NCBI GenBank assembly: GCA_947471505.1
Contig: CANIWM010000014.1
Coordinates: 26,282-90,281 of the forward strand
Reading direction: 5' to 3'
DNA length: 64,000 nt
Source: Chthoniobacteraceae bacterium
Lineage (GTDB): Bacteria > Verrucomicrobiota > Verrucomicrobiia > Chthoniobacterales > Chthoniobacteraceae
In this document: positions 63,899 through 64,000 of the stretch, one piece after another
Position numbering within the stretch: position 1 is the stretch's first letter
How the letters are laid out: each line of letters begins with the position of its first letter
Notes under the pieces: model-generated
What the model saw: the letters and a program-made list of their open reading frames with translations, nothing else
Database searches by the model: none
Told to the model about the DNA's origin: nothing
Made by a program: the position numbers and the translations under genes

Positions 63899-64000
63899 GC
63901 GGGCAACACGGTGACGATCACCGGCGTAGGCGATGTGACCGTGCGCGCTTCGCAAGCAGGCGCAGGCAACTACGCAGCAGCAACTCCGGTGGACCAAACA

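Overview
The window reads as a chromosomal segment of a GC-rich, Gram-negative-type bacterium, most probably of the phylum Verrucomicrobiota. This is inferred from gene content: giant autotransporter-associated beta-strand repeat proteins that end in PEP-CTERM sorting signals, two proteins with GloVer-type tandem repeats, a Cys-type sulfatase, tandem DUF1080 domains, a sigma factor paired with a Ser/Thr kinase, and an lpxA gene that implies lipid A. Shine-Dalgarno-like sequences are weak or absent before most starts. No rRNA, tRNA, transposase or CRISPR locus was seen.

Layout. 0.1-6.4 kb: secreted DUF1080 protein, secreted GloVer-repeat protein and an outer-membrane secretin, closed by a strong terminator. 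6.5-8.3 kb: a compact stress/redox cluster (DUF2934 protein, receiver-only protein lacking its phospho-acceptor Asp, WrbA-like flavodoxin, CsbD, dodecin); two of these genes share a promoter-like motif. 8.4-10.5 kb: an active-looking trypsin-like PDZ protease followed after 4 bp by a paralogue that has lost catalytic residues and carries its PDZ domain inside the protease fold. 10.5-14.8 kb: palindromic element, lpxA, DUF2726 protein, YihY/BrkB membrane protein and a REC-kinase-REC hybrid. 15.0-53.1 kb: three tandem giant genes (4972, 2857 and about 4674 aa) forming 38 kb of repetitive surface protein. They share long modules. The third is a mosaic whose front resembles the first and whose end resembles the second. 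The first two share a leader that can be folded into matching hairpins, and all three share a 3' flanking element. 53.3-57.1 kb, minus strand: pfkB-family kinase, sulfatase and a GntR/LacI-like regulator, a likely carbohydrate-use operon. 57.2-61.3 kb: ECF-like sigma factor and a membrane Ser/Thr kinase with a GloVer-repeat sensor region; a 79-bp palindromic repeat lies in frame inside the kinase domain. 61.3-62.0 kb, non-coding: a 181-bp MITE-like palindrome and a 13-copy array of 22-bp palindromic repeats bounded by inverted repeats. 62.0-64.0 kb: NHL/cadherin/Ig-like repeat protein whose frame is broken by a 47-bp tandem duplication; it runs off the window.

Taken together the segment is dominated by envelope and surface functions: repeat proteins, secretin, periplasmic proteases, lipid A synthesis and sensory kinases. 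Repeat-driven recombination is the main force visible in the sequence. The least explained signals are the leader element shared by giant genes 1 and 2, the covarying 3' element after giant genes 1 and 3, and the 22-bp palindrome array.
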